Positions 62,781 to 64,000 of a DNA stretch of 64,000 bases are shown here, piece by piece; positions within the stretch are counted from its first letter, which is position 1, and each line of letters starts with the position of its first letter. Made by a program: the position numbers and the translations under genes. The stretch covers positions 21,955 to 85,954 of the forward strand of contig DATDIL010000021.1 of NCBI GenBank assembly GCA_036521075.1, written 5' to 3'. The stretch comes from DAIDKA01 sp036521075. GTDB taxonomy: Bacteria > Pseudomonadota > Gammaproteobacteria > Steroidobacterales > Steroidobacteraceae. The notes under the pieces are model-generated. The model was not told the DNA's origin and ran no database searches. It saw only the letters and a program-made list of their open reading frames with translations.

Positions 62781-63149
62781 AGAAGGAAACAGCGCCGCCG
62801 CGACTCGCCGTTCCTCCTGCACCAGGATGTTGTACGTCCGGCAGGCGGCCCCAAGATCCATCACTTCAAGTCCCACCTTGCGCGTGGCAAACGCCTGCCT
62901 GATCACGCGATCCGGAAAAATCTGCTTCGATCCGGTGCCGAGCAGCACGACATCCGGCTGCAGCGCAAAGATCTGCGCCAGATCCGCGAGGCCGAGCGTT
63001 GCGACCGTGCGCGCCGGCCAGTCGAGCACCACCTCGCGCGCCGTCACGATGCAGGGGGCGCGCTGCACCAGTTCGTTGATGCGCACTTCACCTTCGGCAT
63101 AGCCGCGGATGAGATTGATGTCAGTGCGCGAGTCGAGCGTGAACTTCAT
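62778..63149 (-). CDS. Mth938/DUF498-domain protein
   Basis: This small protein of 123 residues starts MKFTLDSRTDINLIRGY. It has IVTAREVVLDWPARTV, LQPDVVLLGTGSKQIFP and EVMDLGAACRTYNILVQEERRVAAALF, the pattern of the Mth938/NDUFAF3-like family (DUF498). The bacterial function is unknown; the mitochondrial relative helps assemble complex I. A much longer upstream frame extension is antisense to the divergent gene and is not real. It is divergent from the RpfE-like gene, 18 bp away. Confidence 0.85.
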   Translation of the reverse strand: MKFTLDSRTDINLIRGYAEGEVRINELVQRAPCIVTAREVVLDWPARTVATLGLADLAQIFALQPDVVLLGTGSKQIFPDRVIRQAFATRKVGLEVMDLGAACRTYNILVQEERRVAAALFPS

Positions 63150-63167
63150 GTGTGTACGATAGCGCCC

Positions 63168-64000
63168 ATGAGTGAAGTGGCAATAATACTGTCCGATCTG
63201 TACCTGGCAGCCAATGGCTCCGGCGGGGTCGATGACCGCGATGCGGCCGTGCCGAAGGATGCGCTGCCGGCGCTGGCCCGCATTGCGCGCTTCGCGGGCG
63301 TCAGTCCCCTGCGGGGCGATTGGCGTGCCTGGCTTGCCGGGTGGCTCGGGCGCGGCGATCTCGCCGTGGCCTGCGACGCCACGCCAGCGGTGGTCGCGGC
63401 GGCGGCATTGACGGCGGCCAATTCGCTGCCCGCGCACACCGGCAGCGTATGGCTGGCAACCCCATTGCACCTGATCGCCGGACTCACGAGCGTGCATCTG
63501 GACTATCGCGGCCTGCTGAAGCTCGATGAGGCAACGCTGCAGGTGCTGTGCCGTGATTTCGCCACCGATTTTGCCGCACGTGGGTTTTCGCTGCAGGTGC
63601 TGCCCAGCGGCGGGCTGATTGCCTGCGGGCCGCGCTTCGCTGACCTGCCGGTGACGCGCGATCCGGCCCGGCTGCTGGGCGGTGGCATTGCCGGCAGCAC
63701 CGTACAGGGACCGGGCGCGGCGCAGCTGCTGATGCTGGGCGCGGAGCTGGAAATGTGGCTGCATGCCCACCCCCTGAATGCAGCGCGCGCGCGGCGTCGC
63801 GAGGCGCCGCTGACGACACTGTGGCTGTGGGGCGGGGGCGAGCCCTTGTCGGCACGGCGCGCGGCGCCGCCACTGCCGCCGGCCCACCCGCAGGCGACGT
63901 TCATGACGGTGTTCGGCGCGGACCCCGTGGTGGCAGGCCTGTGCGTGCTCAGCGGCGCACGCCTGCGCCCCGCCGCAGCGAATGCCCACGAGATTCTCAA
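63168..64000 (+). CDS. RpfE-like protein, 3' end outside the window
   Basis: An open frame runs from the ATG at 63168 to the edge, 277 codons without a stop. It reads MSEVAIILSDLYLA, WLATPLHLIAGLTSVHLD, LLPSGG-like VLPSGGLIACGP and GAELEMWLHAHPLNAARARR...TTLWLWGGGE. This matches the xanthomonad RpfE/phosphoglycerate-mutase-like proteins often found before recJ. The function is unproven; in Xanthomonas the name comes from a cluster for cell-cell signalling and virulence regulation. The C-terminus is missing only because the window ends. Confidence 0.7.
   Translation, partial: MSEVAIILSDLYLAANGSGGVDDRDAAVPKDALPALARIARFAGVSPLRGDWRAWLAGWLGRGDLAVACDATPAVVAAAALTAANSLPAHTGSVWLATPLHLIAGLTSVHLDYRGLLKLDEATLQVLCRDFATDFAARGFSLQVLPSGGLIACGPRFADLPVTRDPARLLGGGIAGSTVQGPGAAQLLMLGAELEMWLHAHPLNAARARRREAPLTTLWLWGGGEPLSARRAAPPLPPAHPQATFMTVFGADPVVAGLCVLSGARLRPAAANAHEIL

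Noticed and set aside
63150..63989. Long N-terminal extension of the Mth938 protein
   Set aside because: It is antisense to the RpfE-like gene. The conserved domain starts at the ATG at 63149 and the upstream residues are low-complexity shadow translation.
1..64000. Insertion sequences, prophage, CRISPR, rRNA or tRNA genes
   Set aside because: No transposase, integrase, phage structural gene, direct-repeat array or RNA gene pattern was seen on either strand.

Overview
The window reads as chromosomal DNA of a high-GC Gammaproteobacterium outside the enteric group. The support is the conserved gammaproteobacterial blocks map-rpsB-tsf-pyrH-frr-uppS-cdsA-dxr-bamA-skp-lpxD-fabZ-lpxA-lpxB-rnhB-dnaE-accA-tilS and pyrG-kdsA-eno-ftsB-ispDF-truD-surE-pcm, several TonB-dependent receptors and porins, and an RpfE-like protein of the kind seen in xanthomonads. 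A lineage near Xanthomonadales, Nevskiales or Steroidobacterales is my inference. I see no insertion sequence, prophage, CRISPR array, tRNA or rRNA.

Layout. 0.2-9.2 kb is a phosphate block: an LpxH-like phosphoesterase, phoU, dsbB, convergent dapE, then pstS-pstC-pstA with two consecutive pstB genes and a second phoU. A three-repeat Pho box lies before pstS. 9.3-18.1 kb is an outer-membrane block: a large TonB receptor, then on the minus strand a receptor-PiuC hydroxylase-porin operon and a porin-like barrel with a threonine-rich loop and its own Pho-box-like array. 18.3-27.3 kb holds, on the minus strand, a two-component system, an RND efflux operon (permease, adaptor, outer-membrane factor) and a universal stress protein. 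A second porin follows divergently. 28.9-34.4 kb is dapD-dapC-glnD-map on the minus strand, divergent from rpsB.

34.4-57.8 kb is a dense plus-strand run for translation (S2, EF-Ts, RRF), UMP kinase, isoprenoid and phospholipid synthesis (uppS, cdsA, dxr), outer-membrane assembly (bamA, skp), lipid A (lpxD, fabZ, lpxA, lpxB, kdsA), replication (dnaE, rnhB), fatty-acid synthesis (accA), tRNA lysidine (tilS), CTP (pyrG) and enolase. rseP, normally between dxr and bamA, is missing here. 57.8-62.4 kb has ftsB, a fused ispDF, truD, an opposing Smr gene, surE and pcm. It then gives way to a 357-bp non-coding, AT-richer stretch instead of the usual nlpD-rpoS. The window ends with a divergent pair: a Mth938-domain gene and a truncated RpfE-like gene.

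The most interesting item is in that non-coding stretch. Positions 62590-62751 can form a 26-bp RNA stem (one G-U pair, one bulge) closing two further hairpins with GGA-bearing loops, followed by a terminator-like hairpin. This is a candidate undescribed structured RNA of about 200 nt. Other notable points are the duplicated PstB/PhoU set, the Pho-like operator before the repeat-bearing porin, the fused ispDF with an internal ribosome site, the roughly 110-residue extension on ribosomal protein S2, and the missing rseP.
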